From assembly GCA_963682055.1 (NCBI GenBank), contig OY821742.1, positions 16,151,752-16,215,751 on the forward strand: a DNA stretch of 64,000 nucleotides. Reading direction: 5' to 3'. This document shows positions 23,555 to 34,600 of the stretch, piece after piece. The translations under genes were made by a program, and so were the position numbers. The stretch's first letter is position 1. Each line of letters starts with the position of its first letter. The notes under the pieces are model-generated. The model saw nothing but the letters and a program-made list of their open reading frames with translations. It had not been told where the DNA came from and did no database searches. Origin of the DNA: Primula veris (lineage: Eukaryota; Streptophyta; Magnoliopsida; Ericales; Primulaceae).

Positions 23555-25071
23555 GGTAGATCCACGATTAATGTAAGAAGCATCGCGTTTCATCTATATG
23601 AACATTGTGTTATGGACCCGTACTGGTTCATGACTTTATTATTTCTCTCGTTGTCTAATCGTTTGAACTAAAGATAATTTATTCAGATAAACGAAAACGA
23701 ACAAAAAACGAAGTTTCAAGAATCAACACTGGCGCTACCATTTTTTTCTGTTACAATTATTATTGCTTCACCCTCTCTTTCTGCATTCTACCATGTATCT
23801 TACTCCATATGTGGGTCTTACTAGTTAAGAAAAATCTTAAATAGAAGAAAAAACAAAAACAAATAACACAATCTCTTTTCTTAAAGAAGATTTTTGCCCC
23901 GATGTGGTTGCTATTGAATATCACCGAATCGTTTCCAAGTTAAAACAAAGTAACCAATTCTGCAGATGGTATTGAAGAATTACATAATAAACTATTTTAC
24001 AACGTGATTAACGTCATAAACTAAGTCTTAATCTTTCTAAAATGAAGTGTCTAGTACTAGATGTGAATACTGAATGCTGTCATGCATATATTTACCACAC
24101 AAATGTTGACAATTATTTCCCCCAACTACCACATAAACAGCGTTTAAAGTAATCGCTAACACGCACTCAATTAATTAACTATGCATCACTTGAATATTAT
24201 TTACACATAATTGATATAAATGTAAAAAAAGAAAATACAAAAAATATTTTATTTACACTGAATTAGATCTAGCTAAGTTATAATAAGTGCATATAGTCAG
24301 ATTCGTCCTTAGGGTCAGCCAAGTAAGCCCTTCAGATTAGGTGCTGACCGACCGATGGATGAAAACAAAAATTAAAAGTATGACACAGTTTGGTTGAAAT
24401 TTGAGTTTATATTAAATTTAAATACAGTTTATGTAAATTATCACAATTATTACATTTTTATGCAATTTTTCTTTCGGGTATGTGTTTGACTATTTTTTTA
24501 ATAAAATAAAATAGTTGATAAATTTTTTATCATTGTATAGATACAACATGATGTGATGCATCATTATTTAGTATACCGGATTATATCTCCATATGGGTTG
24601 TATGCAGACCGTCTGTGATTGATATAGACGGTATGTGTATTAGTGGAGAAGGGTACAAGTCGCGGCATGTAATAAAAACTTAATCTACTAAAAATAACAA
24701 AAAAAATAGTTTTTTTATTTTTAATTAATATTTAAATTTATAATACACTTAACTAGGTTTACAATATATTTATTTGAGTTTTTAGTAGGTTTAGTTTTTA
24801 ATATCTGACGGGATTTGTACTATTACCGGTTAAACTGTCTGAATAAAGCACGAGCCTTGTATCTCCAAATGCTCTGTCAATACTCAACCAACATAGTATT
24901 AATATGATGGAAAATAATACTATTATTAATTTATCGCTCTAGTACTCTATTGACTGTTGTGGTATATATATAGATATATATATGATTGTTAGACCAATTC
25001 TCAAAAACGTATATATTTCAAAACTACTTGGATAAGTTGAGTAATAAACAACAAGAAGTCTTTTTTCTATA
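23555..25071. other. Intergenic AT-rich stretch, nothing firm
   Basis: No coding potential or structured repeat recognised up to the target duplication of the first fold-back element at 25072. Confidence 0.4.
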
Positions 25072-25080
25072 AAAAAATTA

Positions 25081-28000
25081 GAGAAAATTAAGGATTGGTC
25101 CACGAAAACAAAAGTATTTAAGGATTGGTCCAGCTATAAAATTTATTTAAGGATTGGTCCATCATTTCTGAAACTAATTAAGGATTGGTCCATTTCCAAT
25201 AATTAACAAATAAAAATAAAAAAAATCCGAAAAAATAAAAAAATTCCAGAAAATAAAAATGCAAAAATGAAAAAATAAAAAAAATATGAAAAAAAAAAAA
25301 TAAAAAAAAAAGAGGCAAAACCCCGAAAAAACACGATTTTTTTTTTAAAAATCTCAAAAAATCAAAAAAAAATCCCAAAAAATCAACAAAAATCTAAAAT
25401 TAACAAAAATCCGAAAACGCAAAAAAAAAAACAGTTCAGACTGTTTTTAAAATAGTTCAGACTGTTTTTAAAATAGTTCAGTCTGTTTTTAAAATGACTT
25501 AAAAATAGTTCAGACTGTTGTTTTTAAAAAAAAAGTTCGGACTGTTTAAAAAAAAACAGTTCGGACTGTTTTTAAAAAAAAAACAGTTCGGACTGTTTTG
25601 AAAAAAAAACAGTTCGGACTGTTTTGAAAAAAAAAAACAGTTCGGACTGTTTTGAAAAATAAAACAGTTCGGACTGTTTTGAAAACAAAAACAGTTCGGA
25701 CTGTTTTTAAAAAAAAAAAGTTCGCACTGTTTTGAAAAAAAAACAGTTCGCACTGTTTTAAAAAAAAAACAGTTCGCACTGTTTTAAAAAAAAAACAGTT
25801 CGGACTGTTTTAAAAAAAAAAGTTCGGACTGTTTTAAAAAAAAAAAAGTTCGGACTGTTTTTAAAAAAAAAAAAGTTCGGACTGTTTTTAAAAAAAACAG
25901 TCCGGACTGTTTTAAAAAATAACAGTCCGGACTGTTTTAACTGTTTTTAAAAAAAATAGTCCGGACTGTTTTAAAAAAAAAACAGTTCAGACTGTTTTTA
26001 AAATGACTTAAAAATAGTTCAGACTGTTTTTAAAAAAAAACAGTTCAGACTGTTTTTTTTTAAAAAAAAGTTCAGACTGTTTTTAAAAAAAACCAGTTCA
26101 GACTGTTTTAAAAAAAACAGTCCGGACTGTTTTTAAAAAAAAAACAGTCCGGACTGTTTTAAAAAAAAACAGTCCGAACTGTTTTAACTGTTTTTAAAAA
26201 AAAGCAGTCCGGACTGTTTTTAAAAAAAACAGTCCGGACTGCTTTAAAAAAAAAACAGTGCGGACTGTTTTAAAAAAAACAGTGCGGACTGTTTTAAAAA
26301 AAACAGTTCAGACTGTTTTTAAAATAGTTCGGACTGTTTTTAAAATGACTTAAAAATAGTTCAGACTGTTTTAAAAAAAAAACAGTTCAGACTGTTTTTT
26401 AAAAAAAAAAGTTCGGACTGTTTTGAAAAAAAAACAGTTCGGACTGTTTTGAAAAAAAAACAGTCCGGACTGTTTTAAAAAAAAACAGTCCGGACTGTTT
26501 TAAAAAAAAACAGTCCGGACTGTTTTAAAAAAAAAACAGTCCGGACTGTTTTTAAAAAAAAAACAGTCCGGACTGTTTTTAAAAAAAAACAGTGCGGACT
26601 GTTTAAAAAAAAACAGTCCGGACTGTTTTAAAAAAAACAGTGCGGTCCGGGCTGTTTTAAAAAAAAACAGTGCGGACTGTTTTAAAAAAAAAAAACAGTC
26701 CGGACTGTTTTGAAAAAAAAACAGTCCGGACTGTTTTAAAAAAAAAACAGTCCGGACTGTTTTAAAAAAAAACATTTCGGACTGTTTTAAAAAAAAAACA
26801 GTCCGGACTGTTTTAAAAAAAAAAAAAACAGTCCGGACTGTTTTAAAAAAAAAAACAGTCCGGACTGTTTTTAAAAAAAAACAGTGCGGACTGTTTTAAA
26901 AAAAACAGTCCGGACTGTTTTAAAAAAAACAGTGCGGTCCGGGTTGTTTTAAAAAAAAACAGTGCGGACTGTTTTAAAAAAAAAACAGTCCGGACTGTTT
27001 TTAAAAAAAAAAACAGTCCGGACTGTTTTAAAAAAAAACAGTCCGGACTGTTTTAAAAAATAACAGTCCGGACTGTTTTAACTGTTTTTAAAAAAAACAG
27101 TCCGGACTGTTTTTAAAAAAAACAGTCCGGACTGCTTTAAAAAAAAACAGTGCGGACTGTTTTAAAAAAAACAGTCCGGACTTTTTTTAAAAAAAACAGT
27201 TCAGACTGTTTAAAAAAAACAGTTCAGACTGTTTTTAAAATAGTTCAGACTGTTTTTAAAATGACTTAAAAAAGTTCAGACTGTTTTTAAAAAAAAACAG
27301 TTCAGACTGTTTTTAAAAAAAAACAGTTCAGACTGTTTTTTTAAAAAAAAAGTTCAGACTGTTTTGAAAAAAAACAGTTCAGACTGTTTTTTAAAAAAAA
27401 CAGTTCGGACTGTTTTTTAAAAAAAACAGTTCGGACTGTTTTGAAAAAAAAACAGTTCGGACTGTTTTAAAAAAAAACAGTTCGGACTGTTTTAAAAAAA
27501 AAACAGTCCGGACTGTTTTAAAAAAAAAAAAACAGTCCGGACTGTTTTTTAAAAAAAACAGTGCGGACTGTTTTAAAAAAAACAGTGCGGTCCGCACTGT
27601 TTTAAAAAAAAACAGTGCGGACTGTTTTTAAAAAAAAACAGTCCGGACTGTTTTAAAAAATAACAGTCTGGACTGTTTTAACTGTTTTTAAAAAAAAACA
27701 GTCCGGACTGCTTTAAAAAAAAACAGTGCGGACTGTTTTAAAAAAAACAGTGCGGACTGTTTTAAAAAAAAACAGTTCCGACTGTTTAAAAAAAACAGTT
27801 CAGACTGTTTTTAAAATAGTTCAGACTGTTTTTAAAATGACTTAAAAATAGTTCAGACTGTTTTTAAAAAAAAACAGTTCAGACTGTTTTTTTGAAAAAA
27901 AAGTTCAGACTGTTTTGAAAAAAACAGTTCAGACTGTTTTGAAAAAAAAAAAGTTCGGACTGTTTTGAAAAAAAAACAGTTCGGACTGTTTTGAAAAAAA

Positions 28001-28752
28001 AACAGTTCGGACTGTTTTAAAAAAAAAACTGTCCGGACTGTTTTAAAAAAAAAAAAAACAGACCGGACTGTTTTAAAAAAAAAACAGTCCGGACTGTTTT
28101 TAAAAAAAAACAGTGCGGACTGTTTTAAAAAAAACAGTGCGGTCCGGGCTGTTTTAAAAAAAAACAGTGCGGACTGTTTTAAAAAAAAAACAGTCCGGAC
28201 TGTTTAAAAAAAAACAGTCGGGACTGTTTTTAAAAAAAAAACAGTTCGGACTGTTTTTAAAAAAAAACATTTCAGACTGTTTTTAAAAAAAAACAGTTGA
28301 GACTGTTTTTAAAATGACTTAAAAAAGTTTAGACTGTTTTTGGTTCAGACTGTTTTTGGTTCAGACTGTTTTTAAAATGACTTAAAATGGTTCAGACTGT
28401 TTTTAAAATGATTTAAAATAGTTCAGACTGTTTTTTTTTTTGCGTTTTTGGATTTTTGTTGATTTTAGATTTTTGTTGATTTTATGAGATTTTTTTTTTA
28501 TTTTTTGGGATTTTTAAAAAAAAAAATCATATTTTTTCGGGGTTTTGCCTCTTTTAATTTTTTTTGCATTTTTTCATATTTTTTTTATTTTTGCATTTTT
28601 GTATTTTTATTTTCTGGAATTTTTTTATTTTTTTTGATTTTTTACATTTTTATTGGTTAGTTAGGGAAAATGGACCAATCCTTAATTAATTTCAATTTCA
28701 TGGACCAATCCTTAAATACTTTTGTTTTCATGGACCAATCCAAAATTTACCC
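25081..28752. mobile_element. Giant fold-back element with palindromic minisatellite core (MULE-like 9-bp duplication)
   Basis: 3672 bp. The left end GAGAAAATTAAGGATTGGTC and the right end, reverse complement GGGTAAATTTTGGATTGGTC, continue as inverted repeats that include CGAAAACAAAAGTATTTAAGG and three to four GGATTGGTCCA boxes per side. Both are flanked by AAAAAATTA (25072-25080; 28753-28761), a perfect 9-bp direct duplication, though of low complexity. Inside lie about 230 bp of A-rich sequence on the left (GAGGCAAAACCCCG at 25312) and T-rich sequence on the right (CGGGGTTTTGCCTC at 28539), mirror images of each other. The core 25430-28440 is the palindromic array. No transposase is encoded. 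A 9-bp duplication is typical of Mutator-like elements; assignment to that group is inference. ORFs of the FFFKTVRTVFF type here are translation artefacts. Confidence 0.85.
25430..28440. repeat. Tandem array of a self-complementary unit, about 120 copies
   Basis: Unit of 22-26 bp: A-run, CAGTCCGGACTG, T-run. CAGTCCGGACTG is a perfect palindrome, and the A and T runs extend it. Variants are CAGTTCGGACTG, AGTTCAGACTG, CAGTGCGGACTG and a compound GTGCGGTCCGGGCTG. Landmarks recur together: AAAATGACTT (about 25491, 25999, 26341, 27259, 27833, 28311, 28375), GTTTTAACTGTTTTT (about 25937, 26181, 27076, 27676) and GTGCGGTCC (about 26640, 26931, 27587, 28137). Blocks of hundreds of bp have therefore been duplicated within the array. 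Confidence 0.95.
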
Positions 28753-28761
28753 AAAAAATTA

Positions 28762-29042
28762 TCATATTGCGACATTGCAGCAACCACTAATTTTTATTTT
28801 ATTTGGCAATTAAAGCAACGACTAATTTGGTACGTGACAACTGGCAACTTATCCAAATCCGTATTTTAGATTGTTTCCAAAGAAATCTGTGTAAGGATAT
28901 GATAAAAATAATAAAGTAATCTTTAGCCACTTTTGTTTTCATGGTATAATCTAAAATTTACCCTTTATTTTATGATGTTGATCTCTCTATTACAAGAATA
29001 TTTTGAGACCTAAATAGGGATATCCATGTAATCAATAACAAT
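28762..29042. other. Spacer between the two fold-back elements, with a relic terminus
   Basis: Mostly unremarkable AT-rich DNA. At about 28929-28966, ACTTTTGTTTTCATGG..TAATCTAAAATTTACCC, split here, closely matches the right terminus of the 25081-28752 element (ending at 28752), suggesting a second, eroded end. Confidence 0.5.
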
Positions 29043-29589
29043 TATATATTACAAATAATGCCCTATAAGTAACACTTTTGAAATTATATTCCTCCTAGAT
29101 ACCTCCATAATTTCACATTCCCCATAGGTACCATTTTTTAATTATTTAATTTATTTACCAAAATGCCATACACATATTTCATAAAAAATGCAAAAAAAAA
29201 TACATCAAATTATATAAAATGCAAAAAATCTCAAAATAAATGGAAAAAAATCACAAAAAATGAAAAAAAAATCATAAAAAATAATTAAAAAAAAATCACA
29301 AAAAAATTATAAAAAATGAAAAAATCATAAAAAATCACAAAATTTTATAAAAAATAAAAAAAAAATTATAGAAAATGAAAAAATCACAAAAAATCACAAA
29401 AAAAAAAAAATTACAAAAAAAAAAAAAAATGAAAAAATCACAAAAAATCACAAAATTTTAAAAAAATTATAAAAGATGAAAAAAATGAAAAAAAATCACA
29501 AAATATTAAAAAAAAAATCATAAAAATCATAAAAATCACAAAATTATAAAAGATGAAAAAAATGAAAAAAAAACACAAAAAAATCACTT

Positions 29590-30275
29590 TTATTGAACTT
29601 TATGCACTTTCGACTATACTAGATGCACTTTCGACTGAACCAGATGCAATTTTAGCTGAACTATATGCACTTTCAACTGAACCAGATGCACTTTTAGTTG
29701 AACCAGATGCAGGTTTTACAAAACGATATGCACTTTTATTGAATTAGATGCACTTTTGTCTGAACCATATGCACTTTTAGCTGAACTAGATACACTTTTA
29801 GCTGAACCATATGCACTTTCAGCTGAACCATATGCACTTTCAGTTGTACCAGATGCACTTTTAGTTGAATCAGATGCATTTTTAACAGAATTATATGCAC
29901 TTTCGATTGTACTATATTCATTTTGGACTACACTATATGCACTTTTGACTTAACTATATGTACTTTTCACTAAATTACATGCATTTTAAGCTAAACCAGA
30001 TGTAATTTCAGCTGAACCAGATGCACTTTTAGCTGAACTATATGCATACTCACTTTTATTGAACTATATTTACTTTCGACTGAATTGTATGCACTTTCAA
30101 CGGAACTAGATGTACTTTCAACTGAATTGAATGCAATTTCGACTCAAATATATGCATTTTTGACTAACTATATACACTTTCGACTGAACTATATGCACTT
30201 TTATTGAACTATATACGCTTTTGACTGAATTATATGTATTTTTGACTGAACTAGATGTACTTTCAGCTCATTTAG
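29590..30275. repeat. Minisatellite, 21-bp unit near ATGCACTTTTAGCTGAACCAG
   Basis: About 30 imperfect copies; variable positions give CTATATGCAC, CAGATGCAC and TTTCGACTGAAC forms. Since 21 is a multiple of three, long open frames with period seven (ALLAEPY, LKVHMVQ) appear on both strands; these are artefacts. Confidence 0.9.
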
Positions 30276-30332
30276 ATTAAAAAAATGGCACATTTATCAT
30301 GGAAAAATCATTTTTTTGTATAAAAAAAAAAT

Positions 30333-30690
30333 CACTTTTCGGTATAAAAAGTGTTATATTGACAAAAAAAAAATTATATATTTTTTGTAATTTTTTAAAA
30401 AGTTTATGATTTTTTAAAAAGTTTATGATTTTTTAATTTTTTTTATAATTCTTTTTTTTTGTGATTTTTGTGATTTTTTTATAATTTTTATAATTTTTTG
30501 TGCTTTTTGTTATTTTTTTATAATTTTTTGTGAATTTTGTGATTTTTTTAAATTTTTTGTGATTTTTTATAATTTTTGTCATTTTTTATATTTTTTTTGA
30601 TTTTTCGGTATAAAAAGTGTTATATTGACAAAAAAAATTATATATTTTTTTGTAATTTTTTTAAAAGTTTGTGATTTTTTTCATTTTTTG
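30333..30690. repeat. Internal direct duplication in the T-rich arm
   Basis: TTTTCGGTATAAAAAGTG, TTATATTGACAAAAAAA and TTATATATTTTTTGTAATTT occur in the same order at about 30335-30420 and 30603-30690. Confidence 0.75.
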
Positions 30691-31108
30691 TGATTTTTTG
30701 TAATTTTTTAAATTTTTTATAATTTTTATAATTTTTTTGTGATTTTTGTATTTTTTTTAATAATTTTTTGTGATTTTTTGTGATTTTTATAATTTTTTAA
30801 GATTTTTTATGATTTTTTTCATTTTTTTTTATAATTTTTTGTTTTTTTTGTTTGTTTTATATTTTTTGTGATTTTTTTCATTTTTATAATTTTTTTGTGT
30901 TTTTTTTTATTTTGTTGTAATTTAAAACTATTTTTTTAAATTTGTAGAAAGATAAAATATATATATTATATTTTAATTTGTATGATAATTTAGTAAATAA
31001 ACTAAATAATTAAAAAATGGTACCTATGAGTAATGTGAAATTATCAAGGTATCTAGGAGGAATATAATTTGCTATGAGCTACTTATAGGAAATTACGGCT
31101 ATATATTA

Positions 31109-31900
31109 TTCACTTTCTCTCTAATTATTACCTCTCTACATATCTATCTAGCTAGTTGATTAATAGTTAATAGTGTATTACAATATGTTATCAACAGAAT
31201 AAACACAGGATTGTGGGATAAACTCAAAGATTGGGGTTCTAAAATTACAGCAAGTGTTTTATTGTTTAGGATCTTGTTCTATTGTCTTCCTCAAAATATG
31301 ATATAAGTTTACGGTACCGTGTACATGTACAATTTCTTTTATAATTCCAAACACCATGCTATTCTATATGTACGTAATTAATTACTACATATGTTATTCC
31401 TGGTGTAAGAAACACCATGCAAATAATAAGTATCAAATTGGTAACTTACGAAAACTATGTAAAATATGCCAAAGTCATGATGCTTGAAACCTGTAAAGCC
31501 ATTGTATGTTACAATGAAAACTGTTAGAATGTATCCAAATTCATCATAGTAATGACATATTCATATGATATCGCATGCATGCATGTCATATAAACTGGAG
31601 TTATATGTTATACCTTATAATTAAGGAAATACTCAAAATCCATGATAAATCTGGAATATATTGTTACGGCAAATAACATTAACGAACTTGTATGTAGTCT
31701 AATATAGGATTTGAACAAGCACGGTATTTGGAAATAAATTCATAATTCACTAAAGTCTAATAACATAGATTATGAAGTTTTCCAACAGCTTAATGTAGTT
31801 TAGGTGACTAACTTAATTAGACTAAAAATTACTATACGTATGTTACTTTTATATAGAGTTCAAATAGAAAAAATATAATCATGTAATGTGCATACATAAT
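31109..31900. other. Intergenic, nothing recognised
   Basis: AT-rich, no coding or repeat structure recognised. Confidence 0.4.
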
Positions 31901-32136
31901 GGGTCCGTTTCGTATCAGATTTTTTTACAAAAAATCTGATTTTTAAAATCTAAAAATCCAAAGATAAAAAAATCCAGCAAATAGATGGATTCTGGATTTT
32001 TTGGATTATTTTAACTAAAAATTTAGATTTTAATAATAAAAAAAATCCTATTAACCAAACACCTATTACAAAATCTAAATTTTCAAAATCCAAAAATTCA
32101 AAAATCACCCCAAAAAATCTAATACCAAACACACTC
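31901..32136. mobile_element. PIF/Tourist-like MITE, 236 bp
   Basis: Left end GGGTCCGTTTCGTATCAGAT and right end, reverse complement, GAGTGTGTTTGGTATTAGAT form 25-bp terminal inverted repeats of the GGGTCCGTTTGGTA type. AAT stands on both sides. The interior repeats AAATCTGATTTT and ATCCAAAAA motifs and is palindromic overall. The minus-strand ORF across it is non-functional. Confidence 0.6.
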
Positions 32137-32967
32137 AATATTAGATACATATACAAAGTTTACGTAAATATTTTGACTTAATTCCTTCAACAATCAAATG
32201 TCCATGAAAGGAGTTATTTCGTTCGAAAAGTTAAAAGACTTGGTAAGAAGTCTGAAACTTAAAGTCATAGTCGCAAAAAATGTTAGATACAAAATTTTTA
32301 TCGTTTGAATCTTAATGTAAAAGTATGCATATTTTTAATTTCCGATGTACCAAAAAAAACGTATCCATATTTTTGCAATATATATAATAATATGTATAAT
32401 TATAAAACGTCAATTTTTTTAAGATGAAAACCAAACAACCTTGTGAAAGTTAAGAATGTGAAGTTTATTATTACTTATAATCGTCCAGAACCATAAGTTT
32501 TTATCTTAGATAGAATTTGTTCCTATATAATATATATACATATTATTAATTATATTGTATATCCAAAAAAAATAACAGTAAAAAGAAATAGGGAAATTAA
32601 GGTCTTTGAAGGGAAACATTTTAGTGGTGAGAACAGATCAAAGATGGGGTTTTTAGTAACGAGCCTAATATATGTAAGTTATCATATTTAATAAATTTTC
32701 TCTTTCAATAGTTTTGTAAATATTTAGGATCAAAGAAATACAATGGTGATGAAGATTGACAAAAGTTTGGTATATTAAGTCTACCAAATATTTATTCTCA
32801 AAGGAATACAAACATGAACTGTATCCTTTAGTCACCTGTGAAAAAAATATTACACTTTAAATGGTGATCAGTATTGTCAAGGTTTAGACTCACCTTTTTA
32901 GTTTATGTTTTATTTAGTAGTTACCATTGTTCCGTGTGTTCCCGTTGCTGTGGTTAGGGCTAGGACT
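32137..32967. other. Intergenic, nothing recognised
   Basis: AT-rich, no supported gene or repeat. Confidence 0.4.
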
Positions 32968-33486
32968 TAGGGTTGAAAATAAAACAGGTAAAAACAGTCA
33001 AATTCGTTTTCGTTTCGTTTAGGTTTTTCGTAACGAAATGAAAAACCATTTTTCGTTTTCGTTTTGTCTCATGAACCCATTTTTTCTCGTTTCGTACTTT
33101 TTCGTATCGATTCGGTTCGGATAATTAGATTATTTTTTATTAAAAAACAACATTGTATTGCTAATTTAGTACATCCATCATAAAAAGAAAAGAAATGTTT
33201 TAATAATAAAATTACAATATGTTACTTAATAATCCATCATGCCAATGATCATGAAATATAATACTTTTAGTATACATTTATTATATTTATTTATTTATTT
33301 ATTATTAGACGATAACGTAATTTAACGAAACGAAAAGTGCATTGATTATTATCATCTTGTTTACTAAACGAAATATATATTTTATTTAATTATCATTTCA
33401 TTTAGTAATGAACGAAAACGATACGATTTCCAAACGAAACGAGCACGAAATTCTTTACAAAATTTCCGCCTCATTTTGCAGCCTTA
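32968..33486. mobile_element. hAT-like MITE
   Basis: Left end TAGGGTTGAAAATAAAAC and right end, reverse complement, TAAGGCTGCAAAATGAGG resemble hAT termini (TAGGG.TG.AAA). Subterminal, repeated CGTTTTCGTTTCGTTT motifs lie on the left and AACGAAAACG/AAACGAAACG on the right in inverse order. The 8-bp flanks (CTAGGACT, GCTGTAGG) do not match, so the target duplication is lost or the tips are slightly off. Confidence 0.5.
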
Positions 33487-34600
33487 GCTGTAGGTGGGCA
33501 ATTGTGTATCTCGATCGCACAGATGAACCCGCTCATTGTGCTCATCTTAAGTGAAGGCCAGTGAAGTGTACGAAAATAATCATAAACTTTTTTTTTGTCC
33601 TTTACTACTTTTAACTCTTAGTACAACCTACATCTTATCACGTTATTCAGATTTGTACGTTGTTTCATAGAATATATACAAGGAAATGTGTATTTTTTTT
33701 GTATAGCAACCCTACATGCTGTCAAGGGTTGTTACGATGTATACACATCTGAAAATTTAAAAGAATAAAACTCGTTTTGCTTTTGCTTTTCGAAGTTATG
33801 ATCATTAAAATTCCTTGCATCAAACTTGCCAGAGGCTTGATTCTGTTCCACCCAAGAATGAGCATGCATGTCCATTGATGATTGTGTCGTCATTTTGCAT
33901 TTAACCAGACTAAATACTGTTATCAATAATACTTAAATGTTCATTTATGAAAAGCCACATTTTGGCTAATGGCTACAGTGTGATTGTTTGGCTGCAATTC
34001 TAGGTTACAACCTTTTGTTGCTAATAAACAGTTCTGCGTAAAAGTGAAATCATCTTACTTTGCTTTTAAGCAAGACCAAATAAGCCAACTTACTTAAAAC
34101 TACAACCAAATAAACATATTCATGGCTGCTAGCGATTGGCTGGCCAGCTTAAAACTGAAGTCAATTTAGTTTACTACCAAGCGGAAAGAACTTGGTTATT
34201 TCCTAATCTTCCAATAAGCCAACTTATTTAGTCAAAATCCAGAACCAAACAAACAACCTTATGATTTCCCTTCTCTCAACAGTGAAAAGGTTAATAGATC
34301 CGGCATATTTCAAGCTTCAAGTGTGATGAAAATAGACATACAAAACAAACAAGTATACTATATATTTATTACCGATACAGATATAAGAACTATGTTTGTT
34401 TCCCTTCCAAGGACTTCAATCAAAGGTGATAGTACACAACAAAACATCAATAATTACTTACTTGATACTTAATCAACCGAGGTATGCATATCATTCAATC
34501 CAACCTCCCAAAAATAAACCAGCACGCTCCAATAATGAAATTTTTAGCTGCATTTGATGAATCTACTTCCACACAGAGACACATGGCCAACGACTTTTCA
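33487..34600. other. Region downstream of SYP5, includes probable 3' UTR and a MITE-like remnant
   Basis: 34270-34600 probably holds the 3' UTR of the minus-strand SNARE gene. 33983-34262 begins TTGTTTGGCTGCAATT and ends CCAAACAAACAACC, with AGCCAACTTA motifs repeated inside, suggesting an eroded Tourist-like MITE. A 64-codon minus ORF at 33926-33732 could not be recognised. Confidence 0.35.

Larger units (their letters stand above)
29052..31099. mobile_element. Second fold-back element with 21-bp minisatellite core (MULE-like 9-bp duplication)
   Basis: 2048 bp. Left end CAAATAATGCCCTATAAGTA; right end, reverse complement, GCCGTAATTTCCTATAAGTA. Both continue with TTATATTCCTCCTAGATACC, then TAATTTCACATT, then CATAGGTACC and ATTTTTTAATTATTTA, giving terminal inverted repeats of about 115 bp. 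A perfect 9-bp duplication TATATATTA flanks it (29043-29051; 31100-31108). Inside, 29160-29585 is A-rich (AAAAATCACAAAAAATGA) and 30290-30960 is T-rich in the mirror sense, around a central minisatellite. No protein is encoded. The plan matches the neighbouring element, but the sequences are different. Confidence 0.85.

Noticed and set aside
25178..25378. Phe-rich ORF that looks like a membrane protein
   Set aside because: It comes from the A-rich arm of the fold-back element read on the other strand.
25499..27597. Minus-strand ORFs with FFFKTVRTVFF or NSPNCFF repeats
   Set aside because: They are translations of the A/T-run palindromic array, in which stops are rare by composition; there is no protein-like sequence.
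25430..28440. CRISPR-like array of regular repeats
   Set aside because: There are no unique spacers; the A/T runs are part of the repeat, and the genome is a plant's.
29553..29953. Overlapping ORFs with ALLAEPY and LKVHMVQ repeats
   Set aside because: Period seven follows from the 21-bp minisatellite and appears on both strands at once.
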